From DATFVJ01 sp963851085 (GTDB lineage Bacteria > Actinomycetota > Actinomycetes > Streptosporangiales > Streptosporangiaceae): 64,000 bases of DNA. A program made the translations under genes and the position numbers. The stretch covers positions 124,001 through 188,000 of the forward strand of contig CAWKNX010000009.1 of assembly GCA_963851085.1 (NCBI GenBank). Reading direction: 5' to 3'. This document shows, one piece after another, positions 43,449-52,184 of the stretch. The notes below the pieces were generated by a model. The model was not told the DNA's origin, made no database searches, and saw nothing but the letters and a program-made list of their open reading frames with translations. The first letter of the stretch is position 1. Each line of letters opens with the position of its first letter.

Positions 43449-44438
43449 GTGCTCGCGGACTCCTTTGGCCGTATCGCGACGGACCTGAGGGTATCGCTTA
43501 CCGACCGCTGCAACCTTCGCTGCACGTACTGCATGCCGGCGGAAGGCCTCGACTGGCTGCCCGGGGAGTCCGTACTGACCGACGAAGAGGTCGTCAGGCT
43601 GATGCGGATTGGGGTGGAGCGGCTCGGTATCCGTGAAGTCCGCTTTACCGGCGGTGAGCCGCTGCTGCGGCGCGGGCTCGCTGGAATTGTCGCGCGGACG
43701 GCCGCGCTTACTCCCCGCCCCGAGATGTCGGTTACCACGAACGGCATCGGGCTGGCCCGCCTCGCAGCGCCGCTCTATGAGGTCGGCCTCGACCGGGTCA
43801 ACGTATCGCTCGACACGCTGCGTACGGATACGTTCGCTGCACTCGCCAAGCGTAACCGGCTGCCTGATGTGCTCGACGGTCTGGCCGCCGCGGCTGCGAC
43901 CGGCATGGCACCGGTCAAGGTCAATGCCGTGCTGATGCGCGGCATGAACGACGACGAGGCGCCGGAACTGTTGCGTTTCTGCCTGGCGCACGGGTACCAG
44001 CTCCGCTTCATCGAGCAGATGCCCCTCGACGCGCAGCACGGCTGGCGGCGAGCCGAGATGGTGACCGCCGAGGAGATCTGCGCGCGGCTGTCTGAGGAGT
44101 TCGTGCTGACGCCAGATGATCCGGCGGGGCGCGGTTCCGCACCCGCCGAGACGTTTCTCGTTGACGGCGGCCCGCAGCGGGTGGGTGTGATCGGGTCCGT
44201 GACGCGGCCATTCTGCGGCGCGTGCGACCGGGTACGGCTTACCGCGGACGGCCAGGTTCGCAACTGCCTGTTCGCGCGCGAGGAGAGCGATCTACGTGGC
44301 CCGTTGCGGGGCGGGGCGAGCGACGAAGAGCTCGCGACGCGGTGGCGGCGTGCGGTGGCGGCCAAGCGGGCCGGGCACGGCATCGACGACCCGACTTTCC
44401 TGCAACCGGACCGTCCGATGTCCGCGATCGGCGGCTGA
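43449..44438 (+). CDS. moaA: GTP 3',8-cyclase MoaA (molybdopterin synthesis)
   Basis: A radical-SAM enzyme making the first molybdopterin intermediate from GTP. The N-terminal cluster motif is Cys21-Cys25-Cys28 in DRCNLRCTYCMP. The C-terminal cluster is in FCGACDRVRL with QVRNCLF. The terminal AIGG tail required for activity is present. A GTG at 43440 is in frame, but GAGG at 43437-43440 is correctly spaced for the GTG at 43449. It follows selA at 54 bases and probably shares its operon. Confidence 0.95.
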   Translation: MLADSFGRIATDLRVSLTDRCNLRCTYCMPAEGLDWLPGESVLTDEEVVRLMRIGVERLGIREVRFTGGEPLLRRGLAGIVARTAALTPRPEMSVTTNGIGLARLAAPLYEVGLDRVNVSLDTLRTDTFAALAKRNRLPDVLDGLAAAAATGMAPVKVNAVLMRGMNDDEAPELLRFCLAHGYQLRFIEQMPLDAQHGWRRAEMVTAEEICARLSEEFVLTPDDPAGRGSAPAETFLVDGGPQRVGVIGSVTRPFCGACDRVRLTADGQVRNCLFAREESDLRGPLRGGASDEELATRWRRAVAAKRAGHGIDDPTFLQPDRPMSAIGG

Positions 44439-44448
44439 CCCGCACGCA

Positions 44449-45369
44449 ATGAGATCCCCAGGGCCGTCGCCGCGGAGGTACTTCCCGGATGGGCCGGCTG
44501 TGGGCCAGTCAGCGCAGGGCCAGTCAGCCCGGGGCCAGTCAGCGCAGGTCCAGTCAGCCCCGGACGAGGAAGATGGCGCGGCTGCCCGCTCGTTCGACGC
44601 GGTGATCCTGGCGGGCGGGCGAGCCAAGCGGCTGGGTGGTGCGGATAAGCCCAGCCTGACGGTGGGCGGCCGGACGCTCGCAGGTGCCGTGCTTTCTGCC
44701 GCGGCAGGCGCGGCCGACGTCATTGTCGTGGGGCCGGAGCGCCACTGTCTGCGCGGGATCCGCCCCGGTGGCTCCTTGCGCTTCGTGCTGGAGGATCCGC
44801 CGGGCGCCGGGCCGGTCGCCGCACTGCGGCGCGGGCTCGCAGAGGTGTCCGCGCCCTGGGTGGTTCTGCTCGCGGCTGATCTTCCATTCCTGCGGCCGAA
44901 ACATATGCTCGCCCTGCTCACGGCGGCAGCAGGCGGCCTGACGGCAGATGGCACGGCTACGGGCAGTGCGGCAGATGGCGGCACGGCTGCGGACGGCGCG
45001 GTCGCGCACAGGGTGGCTTCGGGCGGTGCGGCTTCGGGCCGCATGCTCGCAGGTGCGGCGACCGTGGCCGGCGCGGAGGTGGCGGTGAGTGGGGCGGTAG
45101 GTCAGCCGCCTGGGGCGATCCTGGTCGACGACGCTGGCCGGCCGCAGTGGCTGATCGGCTGCTGGCGGACGGGCACGCTTGCCGCCGCACTCCGGACCTA
45201 CCACGGGCAATCGCTTCGCGGGCTGTTCGCGCCGATGCGGCCCGCGGAGGTCACGGTGACGATGGCGCACGGCGAGCCACCGCCATGGCTCGATTGTGAT
45301 TCACCCGCGGACCTGCGCCTGGCGCGCGAACTGGCGGGCCGTGCGGACCGGCCCTTCGCGGACAGTTAG
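44449..45369 (+). CDS. mobA: Molybdenum cofactor guanylyltransferase-like protein MobA
   Basis: A nucleotidyltransferase fold with the start motif VILAGGRAKRLGGADKPSL, then LLAADLPFLRP (metal-binding aspartate). MobA attaches GMP to molybdopterin, giving the cofactor form used by formate dehydrogenases. It starts 11 bases after moaA. Two low-complexity insertions are present: GQSAQGQSARGQSAQ at the N-terminus (repeat at about 44500-44555) and ADGTATGSAADGGTAADGA in the middle. The DUF6457 domain often fused or linked to actinobacterial MobA is a separate gene at 50536. Confidence 0.87.
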   Translation: MRSPGPSPRRYFPDGPAVGQSAQGQSARGQSAQVQSAPDEEDGAAARSFDAVILAGGRAKRLGGADKPSLTVGGRTLAGAVLSAAAGAADVIVVGPERHCLRGIRPGGSLRFVLEDPPGAGPVAALRRGLAEVSAPWVVLLAADLPFLRPKHMLALLTAAAGGLTADGTATGSAADGGTAADGAVAHRVASGGAASGRMLAGAATVAGAEVAVSGAVGQPPGAILVDDAGRPQWLIGCWRTGTLAAALRTYHGQSLRGLFAPMRPAEVTVTMAHGEPPPWLDCDSPADLRLARELAGRADRPFADS

Positions 45370-45454
45370 CGTCGATTCCCGGTGCGGTAATCCAGTTGAG
45401 GTGCAGGCGCCGCATTTCCTGTACCTGGTAGATGCACACCACCGCGCACTCTGC

Positions 45455-45630
45455 CTTTACGGCGCTGCGCCCGGGGCTTTGCGGCGCTGCGCCCGGGGCC
45501 TTTGCGGCGCTGCGCCGGGGCCTTTGCGGCGCTGCGCGGCGGGGGCTTTGCGGCGCCGCGTGCTGGGGCTTTGCGGCGCTGCGCCGGGGCCTTTGCGGCG
45601 CCGCGTGCTGGGGCTTTCCGGCGCTGCGCG
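45455..45630. repeat. Tandem GC-rich repeat array between mobA and an acyl-CoA synthetase gene
   Basis: About seven copies of a 22-30-base unit based on CTTTGCGGCGCTGCGCC(C)GGGGC, with two copies carrying CCGCGTGCTG variants. Both flanking genes end towards the array, so it sits in a convergent intergenic gap of 290 bases. Each unit contains GGCGCTGCGCC, which can form a short stem, so the array might also terminate transcription. Confidence 0.85.
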
Positions 45631-45660
45631 ACCGAGATCCGCAGGCCAGGCTGGGCGAGC

Positions 45661-47289
45661 TCAGCTTGGCCGGGTGAGATGGCGGGTCCGGAGGGCCTTC
45701 TTGTCGACCTTGTCGGTCGGGGTCAGCGGCAGCGCGTCGACGAAGTCCACGGTACGCGGCGCGTACAGCTTCTTGAGATCAGTGGCGACGAGTTCGCGCA
45801 ACTGCGCGGCCGTCACCGTGGCCCCTGGCTCAGGTACCACGAACGCGTGCACGGCCTCGCCAAGCTCCTCGTCCGGAACGCCGATCACGGCAGCGGCCCG
45901 GACGCCGGGATGGCTCACCAGGATGTCCTCGACCACCCGCGAGTAGACCTTCGCCGCGCCCTTGCCAGTGATCACGATATCCTTCGACCGGTCAACCAGA
46001 TAGAGATAGCCATCCTCGTCGAGGTAACCGACATCACCAGTGTCCAGCCATCCGCCGATCAGGGTCGCCGCCGTCAGCTCGGGCTGGCCCCAGTATTCGT
46101 CCATGACCAGCGTGCCCGCGACCCACACCTCGCCGGTCTCGCCGGGCGGCAGGACCGATCCATCGTCGTCACGGATCTCCACTCGTGCGTCGGCGAACGG
46201 TTTGCCGCACGAGCGGAGCCGCTCCGGGTGCGCGGGGTCATGATCGAGGAAGGGGAAGTCCGTAATGAGCGGCGCTTCCGTCATGCCGTAGACGATCCGC
46301 ACGACCGGACCGAAGCGATCGATTGCCTGGGCCAGCCTGGCCGGCGATGCCGCGCTTCCGCCGCAGTTCAGGTACCGCAGGCGGCTACAGTCGGTCTGCG
46401 CGAGCAGCGGCTCGTCGAGCACGTCGTACAGCCGCAGCGGCGAAAGGAACGTACTTGTTATCCGCTCGCGCTCGAGGGTCGCCAGCAGGGTCGTCATGTC
46501 GAATCCGTCCATCAGGACGACCGAGCCACCCTGGAACAGTGCGAGCAGGCCCGGCATCTGCCCGCTGGTGGTGGAGAAGGCCGGGATGCCGAGATGCCGC
46601 ATGGGTGGCTCGCCGATGGCGCGGTAGAGCTGGCCGCCGGCGAACAGCGCCTGATAGAAGCGGTGACCGTGCAGCACCAGCTTGGGCTGGCCGGTCGTGC
46701 CGCTTGTGTAGAAGAGCGACTGCGGCTGGGTCGTAACCGATCCAGGGTCGAACGGCAGGCCGAAGTGCTCCGGCACCGGAGGAGCCGCCTCGGCCGCTGA
46801 CGAGCGGGCCTGTGCACCTGACGAGCGGGCCTGCGCCGCCGCCTCGGTGTCGGCGAGCAGGTCCGGGCCCGCGCCGCCCGGCCCGAGGCTCAGCAGGGAA
46901 GGCTCCGCCGCGTTGCCGAGTTCCTTGATCAGCTCGCCGCCCTCGTCACTGTCGTGGATGAGTATCTCGGCTCCGGCATGCTGGATGAAGTCGAGTTGGT
47001 CGCGCAGTGGGGCGTAGGTGGCGACGAATCCCGTCCTGCAGCCGAGCAGGTGAAGTGCGAGCTGCAGGAACATCGATTCTGGATGGTTTTCCGTGACCGC
47101 GACGACACACATGCCTGGCCGCACGCCGTGGCGGTGGAGCGCGGCCGCCATGTCAAGCACGGCCGCCCGTACGCCGGAGTAGCTGAACCTGCGGTTACCG
47201 TAAACGATCGCCTCTGTGGCAGCTAAGTCCGCGAAGAACTCGAGCGCCCGGACCACATAGTTCTGTTCCTGCTCGGCTGAACCGTTCAT
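45661..47289 (-). CDS. AMP-binding acyl-CoA synthetase
   Basis: A 542-residue adenylate-forming enzyme. The P-loop is LFYTSGTTGQPKLVLHGH, A5 is IVYGMTEAPLI, A7 is WLDTGDVGYLDEDG, and A8 is VDRSKDIVITGKGAAKVYSR. The C-terminal lysine is in LPLTPTDKVDKKAL. The substrate is probably a fatty or aromatic acid but cannot be assigned. A short insertion of AAQARSSGAQARSS lies before the P-loop. It is convergent with mobA. Confidence 0.88.
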   Translation of the reverse strand: MNGSAEQEQNYVVRALEFFADLAATEAIVYGNRRFSYSGVRAAVLDMAAALHRHGVRPGMCVVAVTENHPESMFLQLALHLLGCRTGFVATYAPLRDQLDFIQHAGAEILIHDSDEGGELIKELGNAAEPSLLSLGPGGAGPDLLADTEAAAQARSSGAQARSSAAEAAPPVPEHFGLPFDPGSVTTQPQSLFYTSGTTGQPKLVLHGHRFYQALFAGGQLYRAIGEPPMRHLGIPAFSTTSGQMPGLLALFQGGSVVLMDGFDMTTLLATLERERITSTFLSPLRLYDVLDEPLLAQTDCSRLRYLNCGGSAASPARLAQAIDRFGPVVRIVYGMTEAPLITDFPFLDHDPAHPERLRSCGKPFADARVEIRDDDGSVLPPGETGEVWVAGTLVMDEYWGQPELTAATLIGGWLDTGDVGYLDEDGYLYLVDRSKDIVITGKGAAKVYSRVVEDILVSHPGVRAAAVIGVPDEELGEAVHAFVVPEPGATVTAAQLRELVATDLKKLYAPRTVDFVDALPLTPTDKVDKKALRTRHLTRPS

Positions 47290-47797
47290 CGAGGGTTTCC
47301 CCTACCTTTCCCGCCCGGGCTACCCGTGCCACGCCATCCTATTCACCCGGTCGATCAGTGGGAAGCGGCCAGCGATGCGCAGATCTGCCGCTCTCGATAC
47401 GGCCGCCAATCCATTCGCGCCCTGCACTTCACGTCCGGTCATATCTGGAACATGATGTTGAACGTGCCATGTGATCCGCGAAACGCAGAAGGGAGGGTGG
47501 CCGTGGTCTCCGAGAGCAAGGACTGATGTAACAGGCGGTCACAGTGGACCGCGCCCGGTGGCCAGGTCTTGTGAAGTCAAAAGGCCTGGCCACCACCGTT
47601 GCCAATGATCGCCGCCTACTTTCTGGTCACGGCTTAGCGGAACCAATTACCCTGGTGCTGGTCACTAAACGCACTTGTTACTGGAGGGTTTCTGGCCAGT
47701 GATTACTGGCTAATTGGCTAGTAACCTATGGGCACGCGGGCCATTAGTTAACTGTTTGTCACCCACTTGTCGTCGCCAGCACCCCCGCCCGCCTCGA
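47290..47797. other. A/T-rich intergenic region with nested repeats
   Basis: No gene is supported in the 508 bases. The part 47640-47760 is unusually A/T-rich for this genome. It contains an imperfect palindrome centred on AATT (47705-47722), GTTACT/AGTAAC inverted copies (47677-47682 and 47720-47725), and repeated TTACTGG. It could hold the promoter and operator of the synthetase gene or of an unannotated transcript. Confidence 0.5.
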
Positions 47798-49153
47798 TCA
47801 GCCCGCAGCGCGCCGGGTGAGTTGCTCGTCGAGCCCGTGCAGCTCGGCGTTGCGCTGCAGCCAGACGGCAGTGAGGAAATACAGAGCCGCGGCGATCAGC
47901 ATCGCTGATCGTGCGCCGATCGAGTCGGTGAGCACGCCGAAGACCGGTGGTGCCAGCCAGCTCAGGCTGATGGCGAAGAGCTGCTGCGCGTTGCCGGCCT
48001 GGGCCTGCATTTCGTCCGGGGTGATGCGGGCCGCGCGGGCCTGGAAGGCCACGTTGACCGGCATGATCGTGAACGTGGTCAGCGCGCCGATCAGGGCTAT
48101 CAGCCACACCGACGGCGCATAGGCGATACCCACCGCACATGTCGGCAGCAGCCAGGACGTGATCAGGGCCATGCGGCGGCCGCCGATCAATTTGTTCAGC
48201 CGCGGCGCGGCGAGCGCGCCCGCCAGTCCGCACGCGGCGTTGATCGACATCATCCCGCCGATCACGACGGGGGTGGCTCCCTTGCCGCGGGCAAGCACGA
48301 TGACCATGAGGAGCATGCCGGCGGCGACCGAGTTCACAGCCGTCGCCCAGATGGCCACCGTGCGCAGGTACGGCTGGCTGACGACGAAACGCACACCCCG
48401 GGTAACCGCGCGCCGTACGGGCTCACGCTGGCCGGCCGCGCTCCTCAGGCCGACCGGATCGGGGTCCAGCCGGGCGCGGATCAGCGCCGCGGCCGCCGCG
48501 ATCGCGCCGAAGGAGACCGAGTCGGCGGCGAAAGGGAGGAACTGCGCCAGGCCAAAGAGTGCGCCGCCCGCGGGTGGCCCGACCAGCGCCGCGGCCTGAT
48601 CGCGTGCCGAGATACGCGACATCGCGGCCTGGAGTTGCTCCGGCGGCACGATCCGGCGTACCGAGCCGCGGCTCGCGCCAAGATAGAAAGCGGACGCGGC
48701 GCCCTGGATCAGGCCGACCGACGCGAGATGTGCCAGATAGACATGGTGGGTGAGTGCGGCGGGCACGACAGTTGCCACGACGATCATCTGGACCGCCGAG
48801 GTGATCACGAGGATCCGCTTGCGCGGATAGTGATCCGCGACCACGCCCGCTGGCAGCAGCATCACCAGGGCACCGACCAGTGTGGCCCCGCCGACGATGC
48901 CCGCCTGTGCGGCCGATCCGGTGGCGGCCAGGATCAGCAGGGGATAGGCGACCACCGACATCTGGGTGCCGAGCAGCGACACCGCCTGCCCGGACCACAG
49001 CAGGTTGAAATCGCGGTTGCGGCGTAACGGTACCGGTGCCTGGCCCATTGCGTGCGCTGTTCCCGCGCCGGTACCTGTGCTTGTGTCCGTGCCTGGCGCC
49101 GAGCTGCCCGCCGCTGTTCCTGCTGGCGCACCGGCCCGCCGGTCACCATCCAC
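47798..49153 (-). CDS. MFS transporter
   Basis: A 451-residue membrane protein with about twelve hydrophobic helices. It has the MFS loop-2/3 pattern VVADHYPRKRILVITSAVQM and GQAVSLLGTQMSVVAYPLLI near the start, typical of the enterobactin/macrolide-exporter (MFS_3) type. The substrate is unknown. The first 36 residues are a Gly/Thr/Ala-rich tail. Its ATG lies 26 bases after the P450 stop, so it is probably co-transcribed with the P450 gene. Confidence 0.88.
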   Translation of the reverse strand: MDGDRRAGAPAGTAAGSSAPGTDTSTGTGAGTAHAMGQAPVPLRRNRDFNLLWSGQAVSLLGTQMSVVAYPLLILAATGSAAQAGIVGGATLVGALVMLLPAGVVADHYPRKRILVITSAVQMIVVATVVPAALTHHVYLAHLASVGLIQGAASAFYLGASRGSVRRIVPPEQLQAAMSRISARDQAAALVGPPAGGALFGLAQFLPFAADSVSFGAIAAAAALIRARLDPDPVGLRSAAGQREPVRRAVTRGVRFVVSQPYLRTVAIWATAVNSVAAGMLLMVIVLARGKGATPVVIGGMMSINAACGLAGALAAPRLNKLIGGRRMALITSWLLPTCAVGIAYAPSVWLIALIGALTTFTIMPVNVAFQARAARITPDEMQAQAGNAQQLFAISLSWLAPPVFGVLTDSIGARSAMLIAAALYFLTAVWLQRNAELHGLDEQLTRRAAG

Positions 49154-49179
49154 GACAGTCCGCCTCCACCCCCGCGCCT

Positions 49180-50445
49180 TCAGCGGATCGTGACAGGGAA
49201 GCGGGCGAAGCCACGCAGCACAAACCCGCGGCGCTCGGGCGGGCCCGCGGACCGCACGGCGGGAAACCTCGCCAGCAGCGCGGGCAGGAACATGGCGGCT
49301 TCGAGGCGGGCCAGGGGAGCGCCGAGGCAGTGATGAGCACCCCCGCCGAAGGACAGCGGGGTGACGCCGGTCCTGCGGAGGTCGAACGTGTCAGGCGCCG
49401 CGAACCGCGCCGGGTCACGGTTGGCGGCGCCGAGCATCAGCAGGACCAGTCGCCCCGCGGGGACCCGTACGCCGCCGATCACCACGTCGGTCGGCGGTAT
49501 CCGGCCCATGGCCTGGACCGGCGCGTCATACCTCAGCGTCTCCTCGACGGCGCGCGGCGCGAGCGCGGGGCTTGCGCGGAGCAGGTCCGCCTGGCCGGGG
49601 TCGGCGAGTAACGCCGCGAGCCCGTTGAGGAGCAGGTCGACCATGCTCTCGATGCCCGCGCTGAAGATCAGGATGAGCGCCTGGAGCAGTTCATCCACGG
49701 TGAGCTGACTGCTGCCGTCCGCGCCGTTGAGGTCGTGGTCCCGAATAGCCACCAGGAGGGATGCGAGGTCGTCGCGCGGGCTGCGCCGGCGTTCGTCGAC
49801 CAGGTCGGCGAAGTAGCTGAGCAGGGCTGTCGCCGCCTGGTCGATGACCTCGACGGTCTTATCGTCCAGTGAGCCATCCACCGCGAGGCGCAGTCCCTCG
49901 AGCGGTTCCCGCAGCAGTGGCTGGTCGGCCTCGGGCACGCCGATCACCTTCCCGACGACAGCGATGGGCAGGGTAGCTGCGAGGATCTCGTGTAGATCGA
50001 CGATACTGCCGTCGCCGCCCGTGTCCGCCACCCGGTCGAGCGCACGGTCGACGAGGCCTGCCACGAAGTCGCGCACGTCTTCGGCCTTGCGCTGGGTGAA
50101 CGTGCCGCTGACCAGACGGCGCAGCCTGGTGTGATCGGGCGGGTCACGGAAGAGGAATGACTCGGTGGTGATCCGTAGCCCTGGGTGATCGCGCCACCCG
50201 GGCCGCACCGTGTCCATCCACTCGGCGTTCTGGGCGCGCATTCGCGTGTCGCGTATTACGGCAACGCAGTCGTCGTACCTGGTCAAATAGGCCAGTCCCG
50301 TTTCAGCGCAGTACACAGGGGCTAAGTCGCGCAGCCGGGCGTACACCGGGTAGGGATCGGCCCTGCCCTCCGGAGTGCCGAGTTCGGACAGCACCGAATC
50401 CGCCTGGGCGCGCCTTGGGCCAGCGTTCGTATCGTGCCAGCTCAT
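49180..50445 (-). CDS. Cytochrome P450
   Basis: A 421-residue soluble bacterial P450. The heme-binding loop is LSFGGGAHHCLGAPLARLEA with the cysteine ligand. The ExxR pair is in VEETLRYDAPVQAMGR. The I-helix has FSAGIESMVDLL, where Glu-Ser replaces the more usual Glu/Asp-Thr. FRDPPDHTRLRRLV is the C-helix heme-contact motif. The start at 50445 gives the usual N-terminus (MSWHDTNAGP); longer readings lack features. It faces the divergent DUF6457 gene. Its substrate is unknown, and the downstream exporter gene may act with it. Confidence 0.93.
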   Translation of the reverse strand: MSWHDTNAGPRRAQADSVLSELGTPEGRADPYPVYARLRDLAPVYCAETGLAYLTRYDDCVAVIRDTRMRAQNAEWMDTVRPGWRDHPGLRITTESFLFRDPPDHTRLRRLVSGTFTQRKAEDVRDFVAGLVDRALDRVADTGGDGSIVDLHEILAATLPIAVVGKVIGVPEADQPLLREPLEGLRLAVDGSLDDKTVEVIDQAATALLSYFADLVDERRRSPRDDLASLLVAIRDHDLNGADGSSQLTVDELLQALILIFSAGIESMVDLLLNGLAALLADPGQADLLRASPALAPRAVEETLRYDAPVQAMGRIPPTDVVIGGVRVPAGRLVLLMLGAANRDPARFAAPDTFDLRRTGVTPLSFGGGAHHCLGAPLARLEAAMFLPALLARFPAVRSAGPPERRGFVLRGFARFPVTIR

Positions 50446-50535
50446 GAGAGCAGCTTGCCTCAGCGAACGGAGCGCGTCGAGATGGCTGCGCACTGCGTGC
50501 AGACGCTCACCGCGGCAGCCGTTAAGGTTCGGCTC

Positions 50536-50772
50536 GTGGACACCCTTGAACAGTGGACAGAAGCGGCATGCGCGGAACTCGGACTTGATCGCCAAGAGGC
50601 GGACATCACGGCCGTGCTCGACCTCGCGCGCGATGCGGCGCATAACGTGGCCAGGCCTGCGGCACCGCTGACCGCGTTTGTGCTCGGCCTCGCTGTCGGC
50701 CGGGGCCAGCAGATCGAGCAGGCGGCCGGGCGGCTGCGCGCGCTCGCGTCACGCTGGGACGCGGGTTCGTAG
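50536..50772 (+). CDS. DUF6457 domain protein
   Basis: A 78-residue helical protein: MDTLEQWTEAACAELGL (GTG read as Met), then LDLARDAAHNVARPAAPLTA and FVLGLAVGRG. This pattern matches DUF6457, a small domain found next to or fused with actinobacterial MobA proteins. Here it is 5 kb from mobA and stands alone, divergent from the P450 gene. It may still act in molybdopterin guanylylation. Confidence 0.75.
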   Translation: MDTLEQWTEAACAELGLDRQEADITAVLDLARDAAHNVARPAAPLTAFVLGLAVGRGQQIEQAAGRLRALASRWDAGS

Positions 50773-50777
50773 CCGGG

Positions 50778-51203
50778 TCATGCGGGTTTGCGGCCAACGC
50801 CGCACAGCGAGCCGACCCGGCTGAGATCAGGTGTGACCGGCTGGCCCGGCACCCACTGGTCCACGTGCACGACGCCAGGCTCCACCAGGTCCAGCCCGTC
50901 GAAGAAAGCCGAGAGCTGATCGACGCCGCGCGGCGTCATCGAGCCGGCCGAACGGTTGTAGATCCGTAACCCCGCCCGCAGGGTCGCCTGGTCGGTGTGG
51001 TCGGCCGTGGCGTTGGTCATCACCAGGTAGCTGCCCGCCACGACCGCGTCACGGAGATGGCCAATAATCTTGGGTTCCCTGTCAGCCGCGAAGTTGTCCT
51101 TGCCGCCCAGCCAGTAGTCGTACATGCGAGCCGGGTTCGGCGTGGCGGGATCGAAGCCCGGCTCCTCGGGATTCACGGGGACCCCTGATTTGGCTGGCGC
51201 CAT
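50778..51203 (-). pseudogene. SAM-dependent methyltransferase with an internal deletion
   Basis: The N-terminal 45 residues (FDPATPNPARMYDYWLGGKD, then NFAADRE) and the C-terminal 80 (GSYLVMTNATADHTDQATLR to VEPGVVHVDQWVPG and LCGVGRKPA) are those of the actinobacterial Methyltransf_19 (DUF574) family. That family is usually about 270 residues; this product has 141. The middle, which carries the SAM-binding Rossmann motifs, is missing at about residue 47 without loss of frame. It is unlikely to be active. Confidence 0.75.
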
Positions 51204-51229
51204 GGTAGCCGGATTTGTTCGTTGCCGTC

Positions 51230-51305
51230 GGCCGCGCGCCAGGGGGACACGAGCGGGGCGCGCCAGGGGGACACGAGCGGGGCGCGCCAGGGGGACACGA
51301 GCAGG
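51230..51305. repeat. Three tandem 24-bp repeats
   Basis: Three copies of GCGCGCCAGGGGGACACGAG plus a four-base spacer lie between the divergent methyltransferase remnant and the PadR-controlled operon. On the minus strand they would read LARPARVP repeats, but upstream of any likely start. They may affect promoter spacing. Confidence 0.8.
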
Positions 51306-51393
51306 GCTGCGGCGAGGCGGCCGCCAAAGGGGCCCGAGCAGGCTGCGGCGAGATCCTCCACACACCGGAAACTCTGGCTTGCGCTAAGAATGT

Positions 51394-51409
51394 TAGCGAT
51401 ATATCGTTA
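51394..51409. promoter_or_regulatory. Candidate PadR operator
   Basis: TTAGCGATATATCGTT-A is a 16-base palindrome broken at one symmetric pair, with a perfect CGATATATCG core. It stands out in a GC-rich background 53 bases before the padR start. PadR-type regulators that control ABC exporter genes bind such A/T-rich palindromes, so autoregulation of the operon is inferred. Confidence 0.65.
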
Positions 51410-51461
51410 GGTATCAAGAACTTCAAGGAAGTTCTACTAGCAGTAGCAGGAGGTAGGAACG

Positions 51462-52184
51462 ATGCATCACGAAGATTCATGGCAGGAAGGCTGGCACCGG
51501 AGGCCAGGAGAAGGACCGCGGGATGCCGCTGAGGGCCGTGTCCGCGGGCGGGGCGGACCCGGCGGCCGCGGGCCCTTCGGTTTCCGAGGTCCCGTGGGAG
51601 CCTGGCGCGGCGGGCCTGGCTGGCCGCCTTTCCCCGGGTTCCCCTTCGCCGACCCACGTCGGCATCGCGGGCCGAGGGCCAAGCGGGGCGACGTACGTGC
51701 CGCCGCGCTCGCTCTGCTCGCCGAGGAGCCGCGTAACGGTTACCAGATCATTCAGGAGATCGAATCCCGCAGCGGCGGGGTGTGGCGGCCGAGTCCCGGC
51801 TCCGTGTATCCGGCGCTGCAGCAGCTCGAGGACGAAGGACTGGTCCGCGCGGCCGAGGCCGAGGGCGGGCGCAAGGTGTTCGAACTGACGGATGACGGCC
51901 GCGCGTACGTCCACGGCCACGCCGACGAGCTTGCGGCGCCGTGGGACGCAATGGCCGGTACCGTCGCCGACGATATGATCGACATGCGTCAGTTGTTCGG
52001 CCAGGTGGCTATGGCCGCCACGCAGGTGGTCAGCGTTGGGACCGAGGCGCAGATCGAGTCCGCGCGACAGGTTCTCGTCCTGGCGCGGCGAAACCTTTAC
52101 GGCATCCTCGCCAGCGACGAGGACCAGGCGCCGCAAGAAGCGCCGGAGGGCACGGCCGGTGAGGATGCCCCCGGCCAGGAGTGA
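51462..52184 (+). CDS. PadR-family transcriptional regulator
   Basis: A 240-residue protein. The first 75 residues are a flexible Gly/Pro/Arg-rich tail. The winged helix then runs RGDVRAAALALLAEEPRNGY, QIIQEIESRSGGVWRPSPGS and VYPALQQLEDEGLVRAAEAE, with the wing GGRKVFELTDDGRAYV. A helical dimerisation part follows. It lies upstream of an ABC exporter pair and probably represses it until a drug or metabolite binds. The ATG follows AGCAGGAGG at a good distance. Confidence 0.92.
   Translation: MHHEDSWQEGWHRRPGEGPRDAAEGRVRGRGGPGGRGPFGFRGPVGAWRGGPGWPPFPGFPFADPRRHRGPRAKRGDVRAAALALLAEEPRNGYQIIQEIESRSGGVWRPSPGSVYPALQQLEDEGLVRAAEAEGGRKVFELTDDGRAYVHGHADELAAPWDAMAGTVADDMIDMRQLFGQVAMAATQVVSVGTEAQIESARQVLVLARRNLYGILASDEDQAPQEAPEGTAGEDAPGQE

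Noticed and set aside
35778..45400. tRNA-Sec used as attachment site for the island, with a duplicated tRNA end
   Set aside because: Only a 10-base match (TCGATTCCCG) to the T-arm was found near 45374, and a similar match occurs at 5425; no integrase gene is present. Not significant.
47326..47526. 66-codon open frame upstream of the acyl-CoA synthetase gene
   Set aside because: No good ribosome-binding site and no recognisable pattern; composition fits non-coding DNA.
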